From positions 124,001-188,000 of the forward strand of contig NZ_WPYP01000003.1 of the NCBI RefSeq assembly GCF_013030985.1: a DNA stretch of 64,000 bases, in the 5' to 3' direction. Positions within the stretch are counted from its first letter, which is position 1. Every line of letters starts with the position of its first letter. The notes below the pieces were generated by a model. That model was not told the origin of the DNA, did not search any database, and was given only the letters and a program-made list of their open reading frames with translations. Below are positions 51,958 to 60,942 of the stretch, piece after piece. The translations under genes and the position numbers were made by a program. This DNA is from Ruegeria arenilitoris (lineage in GTDB: Bacteria > Pseudomonadota > Alphaproteobacteria > Rhodobacterales > Rhodobacteraceae).

Positions 51958-52446
51958 CTAGCCGGTGCGGACCGACCTGTTTCTGCCAGCAAAAAACACG
52001 ATTGCGGCCAGCACGGTGACCCCGATCTCAACCATAAACGTCCAGTGGTTGAGAAAGGAGAGGACCCAGTGCGAATGCGTGGCTTCGACGGTCACGAGAG
52101 GGTGGGAAAAGTCCGAAAGCGGCCAAAGCCAAGTGATTTCACCGACGATGGAATCCAGCGCCATATGGACCAGCCCACCGGCCCCAAAAAAGGTCACGAC
52201 ACGCCCCGCTTGCGGCTGGCTCAACCCGATGACAAACCCCAGCAATACGATACCTGCCCACAAAACCGGGCGATGTGTAAAGTATGCGTGATGATGATGT
52301 GCCCGGTCGTCGACCAGATAGAACCATAGCATGTCCAGATCCGGTGCGATCGCGCCGAGCATCGCCGCGGCGAAAATCGTTTTCCCGACATTTGGCGTGG
52401 CGGCCCGAAAGACCAGATAAGCCCCCGGTAAATGCCCGATGAACAT
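51958..52446 (-). CDS. YdjM-like membrane protein (metal-dependent hydrolase type)
   Basis: 162 aa. FIGHLPGAYLVFRAATPN, MLGAIAPDLDMLWFYLVDD and HHHHAYFTHRPVLWAGIVLL give a His/Asp set like that of YdjM/DUF457 membrane proteins, and GGLVHMALDSIVGEITWLWP is the later DS/H motif. About four helices. YdjM is LexA-regulated in E. coli; no LexA-type box is seen here. Start ATG overlaps the FCD regulator stop (TGATG), so they are cotranscribed. Confidence 0.8.
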   Translation of the reverse strand: MFIGHLPGAYLVFRAATPNVGKTIFAAAMLGAIAPDLDMLWFYLVDDRAHHHHAYFTHRPVLWAGIVLLGFVIGLSQPQAGRVVTFFGAGGLVHMALDSIVGEITWLWPLSDFSHPLVTVEATHSHWVLSFLNHWTFMVEIGVTVLAAIVFFAGRNRSVRTG

Positions 52447-53216
52447 CAGGTCTGACCTGTCTCGTGCTGCAGCCGCTGCTGCGCGATGGCTTCGTTGCGC
52501 TGGGCTTTCTGATGGTCTTCCATACATCTCTGGACAAAGCTGAGATGTTTGTGAACCGCATCGCGCGCGCCTTCCGGGTCCCGGGCTTGCAGGGCGGTGT
52601 TGATTGCGCGGTGCTGGTCCAGAATAGCCCCGCGGGTGGTTTGCTGCTGGAACATGATCTGACGGTTGTAGAACACGCCCTGTTGCAGCAACTCGTACAT
52701 CGACCGCATCATGTGCAGCATCACCACGTTATGGCTCGCTTCGATGATGGCCATGTGAAACTGGGCGTCCAACTGCGCCTCATCCTCGGACGCGTTGCGC
52801 TCATGGGCGGCCTGCATCTTGTTAAAGATCGCCTGCACGACCTTCAGATCGCTGTCCGATCCAAGCCGCGCGGCTCGTTCCGCTGCCAGACCTTCAAGAT
52901 CTTTGCGGAAGGAGAGATAATCGAACACTGCCTCTTCGTGACTTCCGAACAACCGGACAAGTGCGGGGGAAAAGGCCGAACCCAAAACTTCGGCCACATA
53001 GATGCCTGATCCGGCCTTGGCGGTCAGCAGCCCCTGATCCTGCAGGTTCGAGATCGCCTCGCGCAGCGAAGGCCGGGACACGCCCAGCCGGTCTGCCAGC
53101 TCACGTTCAGCCGGAAGCCGTTCACCCGGCCGCAGGATGCCGCGCAGGATCAGCATCTCGATCTGTTTTACCACTGCGAGGGACAGCTTTTCGGGCTGGA
53201 TTTTCTGAAAGGGCAT
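52446..53216 (-). CDS. FCD-type GntR regulator (PdhR/LldR-like)
   Basis: 256 aa. GntR HTH: VVKQIEMLILRGILRPGERL, PAERELADRLGVSRPSLREA, ISNLQDQGLLTAKAGSGIYV, then FCD helices with FDYLSFRKDLEGLAAERAA and LDAQFHMAIIEASHNVVMLH (metal His/Asp). Similar regulators sense pyruvate or lactate. Divergent from the aminotransferase at 53367, its likely target. Confidence 0.9.
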   Translation of the reverse strand: MPFQKIQPEKLSLAVVKQIEMLILRGILRPGERLPAERELADRLGVSRPSLREAISNLQDQGLLTAKAGSGIYVAEVLGSAFSPALVRLFGSHEEAVFDYLSFRKDLEGLAAERAARLGSDSDLKVVQAIFNKMQAAHERNASEDEAQLDAQFHMAIIEASHNVVMLHMMRSMYELLQQGVFYNRQIMFQQQTTRGAILDQHRAINTALQARDPEGARDAVHKHLSFVQRCMEDHQKAQRNEAIAQQRLQHETGQT

Positions 53217-53232
53217 GTGGATGTTCCGAAAT

Positions 53233-53251
53233 TGGTCAAATCATATGACCA
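53233..53251. promoter_or_regulatory. Candidate FCD-GntR operator
   Basis: TGGTCA-AATCATA-TGACCA, perfect 6-bp arms with TGGT/ACCA ends typical of FadR-type sites, 17 bp before the regulator start. A second repeat, AATAG-(7)-CTATT at 53298-53314, lies nearer the aminotransferase. Confidence 0.55.
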
Positions 53252-53366
53252 CGTATAAGGGGTTGATTCAAGGAAAGCCGATCACCTGTTTTGTTACAAT
53301 AGGTCAGAACTATTGACTTTAATGACGTGACACCTACGCTGCCCTAAATCCAGGCGGAGGAGACCG

Positions 53367-54566
53367 ATGTTGACGAAAGATCTGTTTGCCACGCGAGCGT
53401 CCCGGATGAAGGCGTCCGAGATTCGCGAATTGCTCAAGCTGTTAGACCAGCCGGGGATCATTTCTTTTGCTGGCGGTATTCCCGATCCGGCGCTGTTTCC
53501 GACGGATGGTTTTGCGATGGCGTTCCAGAATGCGTTGGGTCCGGAAAGCCAGGCGCAGGCACTGCAATACTCCGTCAGCGAAGGCTATGTGCCGCTGCGC
53601 GAATGGCTGGTCGATCACATGCGTCAGATCGGTATCGAGTGCGGGCTGGACAACATCCTGATCACCTCGGGCTCGCAGCAGGCGCTGGACTATCTGGGCA
53701 AGCTCTACATATCGCCGGGTGACACGGCTCTGGTTGGGTGGCCCACCTATCTGGGTGCACTGGCGGCCTTCAACGCCTATGAGCCGCGTTTTGGTCGGCT
53801 TAGCATCAACGGCAATCGCGGCGCTGCGGAATACAGGGCGGCGGCGGGCGAGGGGGCGGTGAAGTTCGCCTATCTCTCGCCGGATTTCGCCAACCCGACC
53901 GGAGAGACCGTGGACCTGCGTGGTCGCGAAGCCCTGCTGGATCTGGCCGAGGACCTGAACTGTGCCATCATCGAAGACGGTGCCTACCAGGCCTTGCGCT
54001 TTGACGGAGAGGCAATCCCGCCGGTTCTGGCGCTGGAACTGGCGCGCAAGGGGGCGATTGAAACCTGCAGGACGATCTATTGCGGCAGTTTCTCGAAGAC
54101 CTTGTCTCCGGGGTTGCGGGTTGGATGGGTCGTCGCGGCCAAACCGGTGATCTCGCAACTGGTGCTGATGAAACAGGCTGCCGATCTTCATTCGGCGACG
54201 ATCAATCAGATGGCCATCAATGACGTGGCGCGGGCCTGCTTTGACACTCATATCCCGATGCTGCGCCGCGTCTACGGTGCGCGTCGTGACGCCATGTTGG
54301 ACGCGTTGCATCAGCACATGCCGGACGGGGTTGAGTGGACCAAGCCCGAAGGCGGCATGTTCATCTGGGTGACGCTTCCTAAGGGCATGGTCGGGGCTGA
54401 CCTGCTGGCGCGGGCGCTTGAGACGGTCAAGGTCGCTTTTGTCCCCGGTCAGGCGTTCTTTCCGGACGGGTCCGGGGCCAACACGATCCGGTTGAGCTTC
54501 TCGAACTCGGATGAGGACACGATCCGCGAGGGCATCCGAAGGCTGGGGGATGCGCTGCGCGCCTGA
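53367..54566 (+). CDS. PLP-dependent aminotransferase (fold type I, 2-aminoadipate/MocR-enzymic type)
   Basis: 399 aa. SFAGGIPDPALFPTDGFAMA, YSVSEGYVPLREWLVDHMRQ, ITSGSQQALDYLGKLYISPG, the PLP lysine in IYCGSFSKTLSPGLRVGWVV and GGMFIWVTLPKGMVGADLLA. The closest group is LysN-type 2-aminoadipate/multisubstrate aminotransferases. AGGCGGAGGAG precedes the ATG at 53367. No biosynthetic partner is adjacent. Probably controlled by the divergent FCD regulator. Confidence 0.9.
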   Translation: MLTKDLFATRASRMKASEIRELLKLLDQPGIISFAGGIPDPALFPTDGFAMAFQNALGPESQAQALQYSVSEGYVPLREWLVDHMRQIGIECGLDNILITSGSQQALDYLGKLYISPGDTALVGWPTYLGALAAFNAYEPRFGRLSINGNRGAAEYRAAAGEGAVKFAYLSPDFANPTGETVDLRGREALLDLAEDLNCAIIEDGAYQALRFDGEAIPPVLALELARKGAIETCRTIYCGSFSKTLSPGLRVGWVVAAKPVISQLVLMKQAADLHSATINQMAINDVARACFDTHIPMLRRVYGARRDAMLDALHQHMPDGVEWTKPEGGMFIWVTLPKGMVGADLLARALETVKVAFVPGQAFFPDGSGANTIRLSFSNSDEDTIREGIRRLGDALRA

Positions 54567-54610
54567 ATCTGGAAAGGTTCTGTTAACCATATTGCGGCAA
54601 AGCTGGACGC

Positions 54611-55018
54611 ATGATCCGGTATCTTTCCCTCCTCGTGCTGGCCGCTTGTTCGGCCGGCACGTCTTACTTTCGCGACGTACCGGCCACCCGCATAGCAGTG
54701 AACGGCAGCGTGTTTGACGTGCGCGTGCGCGGGGAGTTGGCCGAGGCGGTGCGGGTCGACACCCAATACGCCCCGCGTCTGGGTCCGATCCGCGATCGGG
54801 CCGGGTTGGCCATGGCGCAGGTCTCGGGCTGTCCGATTCTGGATGTATTGGGGGATGCGGCGGTGACCGTGGGTGTGCTGGGCTGCGACCGTGATGCCGG
54901 GGAGCGCTTGCTGCTGACGGCTGTGTCGACCCCGAATTACGAATGCGTCGATTACGGCATCTATGAAAACATCGGCAACGGAAACGGCTATCAGGTATTT
55001 GAGTGCACGCCCTACTGA
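54611..55018 (+). CDS. Putative lipoprotein of unknown function
   Basis: 135 aa. Signal and lipobox LSLLVLAAC. The mature part has VNGSVFDVRVRGELAEAVRV and three Cys (SGCPIL, LGCDRD, YECVDY) beyond the lipobox plus a near-terminal FECTPY, so disulfides are likely. No family recognised. Located just upstream of smc. Confidence 0.65.
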   Translation: MIRYLSLLVLAACSAGTSYFRDVPATRIAVNGSVFDVRVRGELAEAVRVDTQYAPRLGPIRDRAGLAMAQVSGCPILDVLGDAAVTVGVLGCDRDAGERLLLTAVSTPNYECVDYGIYENIGNGNGYQVFECTPY

Positions 55019-55158
55019 GATACGCGTATTCCTGCGCATTTCGGCAAGATATTGTGGATAAGTCGGGTTGATATCCCATATCCTGCGCAACTCCGTTGAC
55101 TCATCCCCAATCCCTTGCGCAGACTTCAAAGACGTAGGAATCATGGGACCCGCCGCCT

Positions 55159-58100
55159 TTGCGCTTTAGCAAACTCAAACTCACCGGCTTCAAAAGCTTT
55201 GTCGATCCGACCGATCTGATCATCGCGGATGGGTTGACCGGTGTGGTGGGGCCGAACGGTTGCGGCAAGTCTAACCTTCTGGAAGCGTTGCGCTGGGTGA
55301 TGGGCGAAAACCGTCCCAAATCCATGCGGGGCGGTGCGATGGAAGATGTGATCTTTGCCGGGGCGGCGACACGCCCCGCCCGCAACTTTGCCGAGGTTGT
55401 CCTGACCATGGACAACTCGGAACGGCTGGCACCGTCTGGGTTCAACGACAGCGATCAGCTGGAGATTGTACGTCGGATCACGCGGGATGTTGGCAGTGCC
55501 TACAAAACCAACGGCAAGGATGTGCGTGCGCGCGATGTACAGATGCTGTTCGCCGATGCTTCAACCGGGGCGCATTCGCCTGCGCTGGTGGGGCAGAACC
55601 GCATTGCCGAGCTGATCAACGCAAAGCCGCGCGCCCGTCGCCGTATTCTGGAAGAGGCCGCCGGCATCTCGGGCCTGTATCAGCGCCGCCATGAGGCCGA
55701 GCTGAAGCTGAAGGGGACCGAGTCCAACCTGACCCGCGTCGACGACGTGCTGGAGCAGTTGGGCGGACAATTGGCGCAGCTTGCGCGTCAGGCCCGTCAG
55801 GCCGCGCGGTATCGTGAGATCGGGGAACAGCTGCGCCAGGCCGAAGGCATGTTGCTGTACCGCCGTTGGAAAGAGGCCGACATGGCCCGCCAGCAGGCTG
55901 AGGAAAAGCTGCGCGAGCGCATCACCGAGGCGTCCCGCGCCGAGGCTGAGGCCCGCGCGGCAGCAACAAAACGCGCCGAGATCGAAGAAACCCTGCCGCC
56001 TCTGCGCGAGGAAGAGGCTATTGCCGCCGCCGTCCTGCAACGCCAGCAGGTACAGCGCGATCAACTCTCGGATCAGGAAACCCGCGCCCGCCAGACCATT
56101 GAAACGCTGACCAATCGGATTCAGCAACTGGGCAATGACATCGAACGCGAGGCAGGTCTGAACCGCGACGCGGGCCAGATGATCGAACGTCTGGAGTGGG
56201 AGGCCCGTGAGTTGGCCAAGGCTGCCGAGGGACATGACGACAAGGTCGCTGAGGCCGCTGAGATTGCCCGTGAGGCCGCCGCGGTGTTGCAGGACCGTGA
56301 AGATCATCTTTCGCAGCAAACCGAGGATATGGCGCGGTTGGTGGCCCGTCACCAGTCGGCGCAGCGTCTGGTCGAGGACAGCCGCAAAACGCTGGCCCGG
56401 TCCGAGACTGAAGAGGAAAAGGCACGTGCTGCCGTGGATGAAGCGCGCGGTGCTCTGACCCGTGCCAGCGAGGCGTTCGAGGCCGCGCAAGAGGGTGAGG
56501 AAGAGGCCCGCGAAGCCGCCGAAGCCGCCGAAGAGGCGCTGGCTGCTGCGGACGAGTTGCGCAACGACACTCAGGCGCGTGAGGCCGAGGCCCGCGCGCA
56601 AAGGTCCGAGGCCGAAGGTGAACTGGGTGCGATCCGCGCCGAAACCACCGCTCTGGCCAAACTGGTCGAGCGTGACACGGCTGAGGGCGGGCAGGTGCTG
56701 GACCTGCTGCGCGTGGAGCCGGGCTATGAAAAGGCTTTGGGCGCGGCTCTGGCCGATGATCTACGCGCACCACTGGTCGAAGGGGATGGCCCCTCGGGTT
56801 GGGTGCAGGTTGCTGGTTACGACGCGGATCAGCCGTTGCCGGACGGGGTTGAACCGCTGGCATTGCATGTTTCGGGACCGGATCGGCTCAGTCGCCGGAT
56901 TGCGCAGATTGGCTTGGTCGATGCGGATCAGGGCGCGCGTTTGCAGGCGTCATTACAACCCGGACAGCGGCTGGTGTCGCGCTCGGGTGACCTGTGGCGC
57001 TGGGACGGTTTCCGCGCTTGGGCCGAGGATGCGCCCAGTGCAGCGGCCCTGCGTCTGGAACAACTCAACAAGCTGGAAGCGCTGAAACAGGAACTGGCCC
57101 GGACCGAGGCGCAGGCCGATGGTGCCCGCGCCGCGCATGAGGCGCTGTCGCAGCAACTGGCGGATGTGACCGAAGCTGACCGCCGCGCGCGTGAGGCCCG
57201 CCGTGCCGCCGATCAGCGCATGGCCGAAACTGCGCGTCAACTCAGCCGCGCCGAGGCGGACCGCAATCTGGCGCAAGGCAAGCTTGAGACCCTGACCCTT
57301 GCCGTCGACCGCCACAAGGAAGACGCCATGTCCGCCCGTGCGCAACTGCGCGAGGCCGAAGGGGCGCTGAACGAGCTGGGTGACCTCGACAGCGCCCGCG
57401 CGCAGGTTGAGGACATCAAGCAGACGGTCGAGGCCGCGCGGATCACCATGCTGACCCACCGCTCGACCCACGATGAGCTGCGCCGCGAGGGCGAAGCCCG
57501 CACCCGCCGCTCGCAAGAGGTGACCAAGGACCTCAGCGGCTGGAAACACCGTCTGGAGACGGCTGAGAAACGGATTTCCGAACTGGCGGAACGCAAGGAA
57601 AGCTCGGAAGAAGAACTGTCCGAAGCCATGGCGGCCCCTACGGAAATCGCCGAGGCACGGGAAGAGCTGAACGAGTTGATCGAAGCCGCCGAAGCCCGCC
57701 GCGCCGAGGCCGCGGACAAACTGGCCGAAGCCGAAACCCAACAGCGCGAGGTCGTGCTGGCCGAGCGGGATGCGGAACGTCTGGCCTCGGAAGCTCGCGA
57801 AACTCGGGCCGCGGCTGAAGCGCGGTGTGATGCGGCTAAGGAAAGCGTCACCGCTGCGGCCGAGCGCATCGCCGAGGATCAGCAGCTGACGCCGAACCAG
57901 TTGCTGAACCAGTTGGATGTAAACCCCGACCAGATGCCTGCTGCGGATGCCCTTGAGGCCGAAGTGAATCGCCACAAGCGTCAGCGCGATGCGATGGGGG
58001 CCGTGAACCTGCGGGCGGAAGAGGACAGCAAAGAGGTTCAGGAAGAGTTTGACACGCTGAACACCGAAAAGGCCGATCTGGAAGAGGCGATCAAGGCCTT

Positions 58101-58614
58101 GCGCAGCGGCATCGCCAGCCTCAACCGCGAAGGGCGCGAACGTCTGCTGACCGCATTCGAACAGGTGAACTCGAACTTCGCGATGCTGTTCAAGCACCTG
58201 TTTGGCGGTGGCGAGGCCAATCTGGTCATGGTCGAAAGCGATGACCCGCTGGATGCTGGGCTTGAGATCATGTGCCAGCCGCCGGGCAAGAAGCTCTCGA
58301 CCCTCAGCCTGTTGTCAGGCGGCGAACAGACCTTGACCGCGACGGCGCTGATCTTTGGCGTCTTCCTCGCCAACCCGGCCCCGATCTGCGTGCTGGACGA
58401 GGTCGACGCGCCGCTGGACGATGCCAACGTGACCCGGTTCTGCGACCTGCTGGACGAGATGTGCCGCCAGACCGATACGCGGTTCCTGATCATCACCCAC
58501 CACGCGGTAACGATGGCACGGATGGATCGGCTGTTCGGCGTGACCATGCAGGAGCAGGGCGTCAGTCAACTGGTCTCGGTCGACCTGAAAAAAGCCGAGC
58601 AGATGGTCGCCTGA
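55159..58614 (+). CDS. smc: Chromosome segregation protein SMC
   Basis: 1151 aa. Walker A GPNGCGKS at 31-38 in GVVGPNGCGKSNLLEALRW, two long coiled-coil stretches around a hinge (about 500-620), then LLSGGEQTLTATALIFGVFL (signature) and ICVLDEVDAPLDDANVTRFC (Walker B). SMC condenses and helps resolve sister chromosomes with ScpAB. The start is a TTG at 55159 (RFSKLKLTGFKSFVDPTD); no in-frame ATG is near, and a short out-of-frame ATG ORF overlaps it. Confidence 0.96.
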   Translation: MRFSKLKLTGFKSFVDPTDLIIADGLTGVVGPNGCGKSNLLEALRWVMGENRPKSMRGGAMEDVIFAGAATRPARNFAEVVLTMDNSERLAPSGFNDSDQLEIVRRITRDVGSAYKTNGKDVRARDVQMLFADASTGAHSPALVGQNRIAELINAKPRARRRILEEAAGISGLYQRRHEAELKLKGTESNLTRVDDVLEQLGGQLAQLARQARQAARYREIGEQLRQAEGMLLYRRWKEADMARQQAEEKLRERITEASRAEAEARAAATKRAEIEETLPPLREEEAIAAAVLQRQQVQRDQLSDQETRARQTIETLTNRIQQLGNDIEREAGLNRDAGQMIERLEWEARELAKAAEGHDDKVAEAAEIAREAAAVLQDREDHLSQQTEDMARLVARHQSAQRLVEDSRKTLARSETEEEKARAAVDEARGALTRASEAFEAAQEGEEEAREAAEAAEEALAAADELRNDTQAREAEARAQRSEAEGELGAIRAETTALAKLVERDTAEGGQVLDLLRVEPGYEKALGAALADDLRAPLVEGDGPSGWVQVAGYDADQPLPDGVEPLALHVSGPDRLSRRIAQIGLVDADQGARLQASLQPGQRLVSRSGDLWRWDGFRAWAEDAPSAAALRLEQLNKLEALKQELARTEAQADGARAAHEALSQQLADVTEADRRAREARRAADQRMAETARQLSRAEADRNLAQGKLETLTLAVDRHKEDAMSARAQLREAEGALNELGDLDSARAQVEDIKQTVEAARITMLTHRSTHDELRREGEARTRRSQEVTKDLSGWKHRLETAEKRISELAERKESSEEELSEAMAAPTEIAEAREELNELIEAAEARRAEAADKLAEAETQQREVVLAERDAERLASEARETRAAAEARCDAAKESVTAAAERIAEDQQLTPNQLLNQLDVNPDQMPAADALEAEVNRHKRQRDAMGAVNLRAEEDSKEVQEEFDTLNTEKADLEEAIKALRSGIASLNREGRERLLTAFEQVNSNFAMLFKHLFGGGEANLVMVESDDPLDAGLEIMCQPPGKKLSTLSLLSGGEQTLTATALIFGVFLANPAPICVLDEVDAPLDDANVTRFCDLLDEMCRQTDTRFLIITHHAVTMARMDRLFGVTMQEQGVSQLVSVDLKKAEQMVA

Positions 58615-58668
58615 CCACTCACTGCAACGTTATGACGACCTTGCGGCCCCACAGGGTAAGCTGGCTGC

Positions 58669-59028
58669 ATGACCCGATTTCTGATCCTTGCTCTGTTGAC
58701 CGCCAGCCCGGTCATCGCCGCCGAATGGCCCACAAAACCCGGAGACGTTCCCCTGTCCGCCGAGGAACTGAATGCCCTGGCAGGCCAGACGTTCACCTTC
58801 TACGATGACGGTCAGGCCGCTTTCTTGGCCGGAGGCGCCTATTCCTATACCTATTCCGCAGCCAATGGCGGGGGTACGGCCTATGGTTCTTATCGTATCG
58901 CTGAAGACGGCAGCGTCTGCATCGCCTATCGCAACGGCTTTAGCCGGTGTGATTTGTATGTGCGCAGTGGTGAGCGGCTGATCCTGATTGACGAGAAAGG
59001 GGACCGCTATCCGGTGCGGCCGGAGTAA
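58669..59028 (+). CDS. Secreted protein of unknown function
   Basis: 119 aa. Signal peptide LILALLTASPVIA|AEWPT. Mature part ELNALAGQTFTFYDDGQAAF, then YGSYRIAEDGSVCIAYRNGF and RCDLYVRSGERLILIDEKGD: a small beta domain with two Cys of the 'SYxxxGDxVCxxxxNGxxRC' kind found in roseobacter exported proteins. Function unknown. Confidence 0.65.
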   Translation: MTRFLILALLTASPVIAAEWPTKPGDVPLSAEELNALAGQTFTFYDDGQAAFLAGGAYSYTYSAANGGGTAYGSYRIAEDGSVCIAYRNGFSRCDLYVRSGERLILIDEKGDRYPVRPE

Positions 59029-59055
59029 ATCGGAAGCGCACCGATAATCGTTTCC

Positions 59056-59212
59056 TCTAATGGCAGCTATGCGGACCCTTGCCGACATTCGCCGCGCCTG
59101 CAATGTGTTGGGCAAGGCAAGGGGTAACCGGCCGCTAAGCTGCCATTCGCTGTCGTCGCATAGTCGAGCGTTCACATCGGCAGCTCTGCACGACAAGGCC
59201 GCCATTTAGTGG
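59056..59212. repeat. Nested palindromic element, MITE-like
   Basis: Core 59059-59147: outer arms AATGGCAGCT (59059-59068) and AGCTGCCATT (59138-59147); inner CCCTTGCC (59076-59083) and GGCAAGGG (59116-59123); centre ACATT (59085-59089) and AATGT (59102-59106). A degenerate second half, CGGCAGCTCTGC ... CCGCCATTTAGTGG, follows to about 59212. It fills the gap between two genes; there is no ORF in it. Likely a miniature inverted-repeat element or structured RNA; other copies are not seen in the window. Confidence 0.5.
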
Positions 59213-59243
59213 TAACGCCAAAAACTCGATCTAACGCAGGTGC

Positions 59244-60428
59244 TTATACCTGCATTTTGTTCGCTGCTGCCTGAAATGCGGGCATTGCGTTTTCTATCAT
59301 TTCGTCAGTAGCGGTAAGGCAAACACGAAAATCCGTTGGGCGGTCGAAGACTGTTCCGGGCATCACGTAGACGCCACTCTTTCGAAGATATTCAGCAAAG
59401 GCATCGCTTTCGCCGCCGGGGGCCCGCCCCCATAAATAGAAGGTGCCTTCCGGTCTTGTCATGTTGTATCCCCACTGACTCAAAGCACCAAGCATTCGTT
59501 CGCGACGGCGGGCCAGCGCGGCAACGTCGATTGATACGTTTTCGAGGTCCTGCAGCGCATAGATTAACGGAGCATCTGGAACGTTCCATCCATCCGCCAT
59601 CTGTACGGCAAACCGCAGCGCCCGAAGCTCTTCTCGCTCTGCTGCAGGTAGGGTTGGAGAAATCGCAAGGTAACCAAGGCGTAGCCCGGGTGCGAGGAGA
59701 ATTTTCCCGTAAGAGTAGTCGATCAGCGTGTGCGGATAGACAGCAGCCGGTGTCGTAAATCCAATGCTGTCGAACCGAATGCGGCGATAAGGTTCGTCAG
59801 ACAATATCCAAATTCGATGACCGATCTCAGCTGACTTGGCCTCGAGCAGGTCGGCGAGCTGTTGCAGATCCGAACGCGAGTATATACGACCTGTCGGATT
59901 GTGCGGCGTATTGACAACCACGATCTTGGTGCGCGGGGTAATGGCACTGGCAATGGCTTCCAAGTCGAGGTCAAAATTGTCTGGGTCCAGAGGCACCTGT
60001 ACCTCTTTGGCGTCGGCAGCGGCCAGCATTGGCCCATAGCAGAACCAGCCCGGTAATGGCACGATGCATTCGTCACCGGGTTCAAGAAGCATGGTGAAAC
60101 ACATCTTGATCGCCCCAAAAGCACCTTTAGTCAGCGCAATATCTTCGGCCTCGAAAGGTAGACCTAACTCTTCAGATAACGCGTCCGCCAGAAACGCACA
60201 CGGGTCTGCTTCATTGGTTTTGTATGCGAACCAGTCCACACTCTGAGGTTCGGCGTGTGTCTTAAGCGCATCGATGAGATTGGGCAAAGGCATTTCATGT
60301 GGGTTGCCAAATGTGAAGTCAGCGACTGCAGGCGTTTCTCTCACCGCTGCATGGTAGGATGTAAAGAAGGATTCGACTTTCCGGATTGATCGCGCGGCTG
60401 CGCTCGCGCGTCGGGCAATTACAGTCAT
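59244..60428 (-). CDS. Class I/II PLP aminotransferase
   Basis: 394 aa. FTFGNPHEMPLPNLIDALKT, FAYKTNEADPCAFLADALSE, TKGAFGAIKMCFTMLLEPGD, VVVNTPHNPTGRIYSRSDLQ, and the PLP lysine in TLIDYSYGKILLAPGLRLGY. Specificity is not clear (Asp/aromatic type). Composition is A/T-richer than the rest of the window and the gene stands alone beside the 59-kb palindromic element and a gene-poor stretch, so it may be acquired. Confidence 0.85.
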   Translation of the reverse strand: MTVIARRASAAARSIRKVESFFTSYHAAVRETPAVADFTFGNPHEMPLPNLIDALKTHAEPQSVDWFAYKTNEADPCAFLADALSEELGLPFEAEDIALTKGAFGAIKMCFTMLLEPGDECIVPLPGWFCYGPMLAAADAKEVQVPLDPDNFDLDLEAIASAITPRTKIVVVNTPHNPTGRIYSRSDLQQLADLLEAKSAEIGHRIWILSDEPYRRIRFDSIGFTTPAAVYPHTLIDYSYGKILLAPGLRLGYLAISPTLPAAEREELRALRFAVQMADGWNVPDAPLIYALQDLENVSIDVAALARRRERMLGALSQWGYNMTRPEGTFYLWGRAPGGESDAFAEYLRKSGVYVMPGTVFDRPTDFRVCLTATDEMIENAMPAFQAAANKMQV

Positions 60429-60722
60429 GGAATTCTCCCTACTACGGTTTCGGCTGTACTAGCCCAGCAGGAACTGCGTAGTGCCGAACAAATTAGGGGT
60501 ACCAGACCTACAGCTATTTTGCAGCATTTTTCACCATTTGGCTGGCGCAACGCAGACGCTCATGTCGTGGGAATATTCCCATTTTTGCCTCGGTGCCGGC
60601 ATCTACACAAAGAACTACCGCAGTGTTTCCGGGCGAAACCCTAACATTCTGAAGTCAGCCAAGGGAAAACTGTCGGGTTGAAGATCGTGTTCACCAAATC
60701 CAAAAAAGCCAGGGGTTTAATT
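60429..60722. other. Lower-GC spacer with a perfect palindrome
   Basis: Left part of a 514-bp gap. It holds the palindrome TGGGAATATTCCCA (60568-60581, 14 bp perfect) followed by TTTTTG. No conserved ORF is seen on either strand. Confidence 0.5.
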
Positions 60723-60878
60723 ATGAAACTCACTATGGACGCCCATTGGGAAGCCATACTTAGTGATCAATTTGGGCTGGATGCAGACGCTGGTTTGAAG
60801 CAGGCGAAACTACGCTTTTTGCGCGTCTTGTGCGTTCGTCAATCAAACCCTGAAGGTCTGCAATGCCAGCAAACCTGA
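60723..60878 (+). CDS. Possible 51-aa ORF
   Basis: ATG at 60723 with AGGGG at about 60711-60715; 51 codons (MKLTMDAHWEAILSDQFGLD ... CVRQSNPEGLQCQQT). Basic C-terminal half with two Cys. No relation known and no neighbour to support it, so it could be chance; an alternative in-frame start at 60678 exists. Confidence 0.3.
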   Translation: MKLTMDAHWEAILSDQFGLDADAGLKQAKLRFLRVLCVRQSNPEGLQCQQT

Positions 60879-60942
60879 CGACTGCAAGCGCAGCGGTCAA
60901 ATAGACCTGAAAAGGCACGCAGGGCTCAGAGCAGACACAGCC

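Noticed and set aside
51958-52446. SOS control of the YdjM-like gene
   Set aside because: No GTTC-N7-GTTC type LexA box is visible, and the gene overlaps the upstream regulator, so it has no own promoter.
53442-55079. 545-aa minus-strand frame
   Set aside because: Antisense of the aminotransferase and lipoprotein genes; proline/arginine-rich shadow typical of high-GC third positions.
56953-58197. 414-aa minus-strand frame opposite smc
   Set aside because: Shadow of the SMC coiled coil; its phenylalanine/leucine-rich translation matches the antisense of Glu/Ala/Arg codons.
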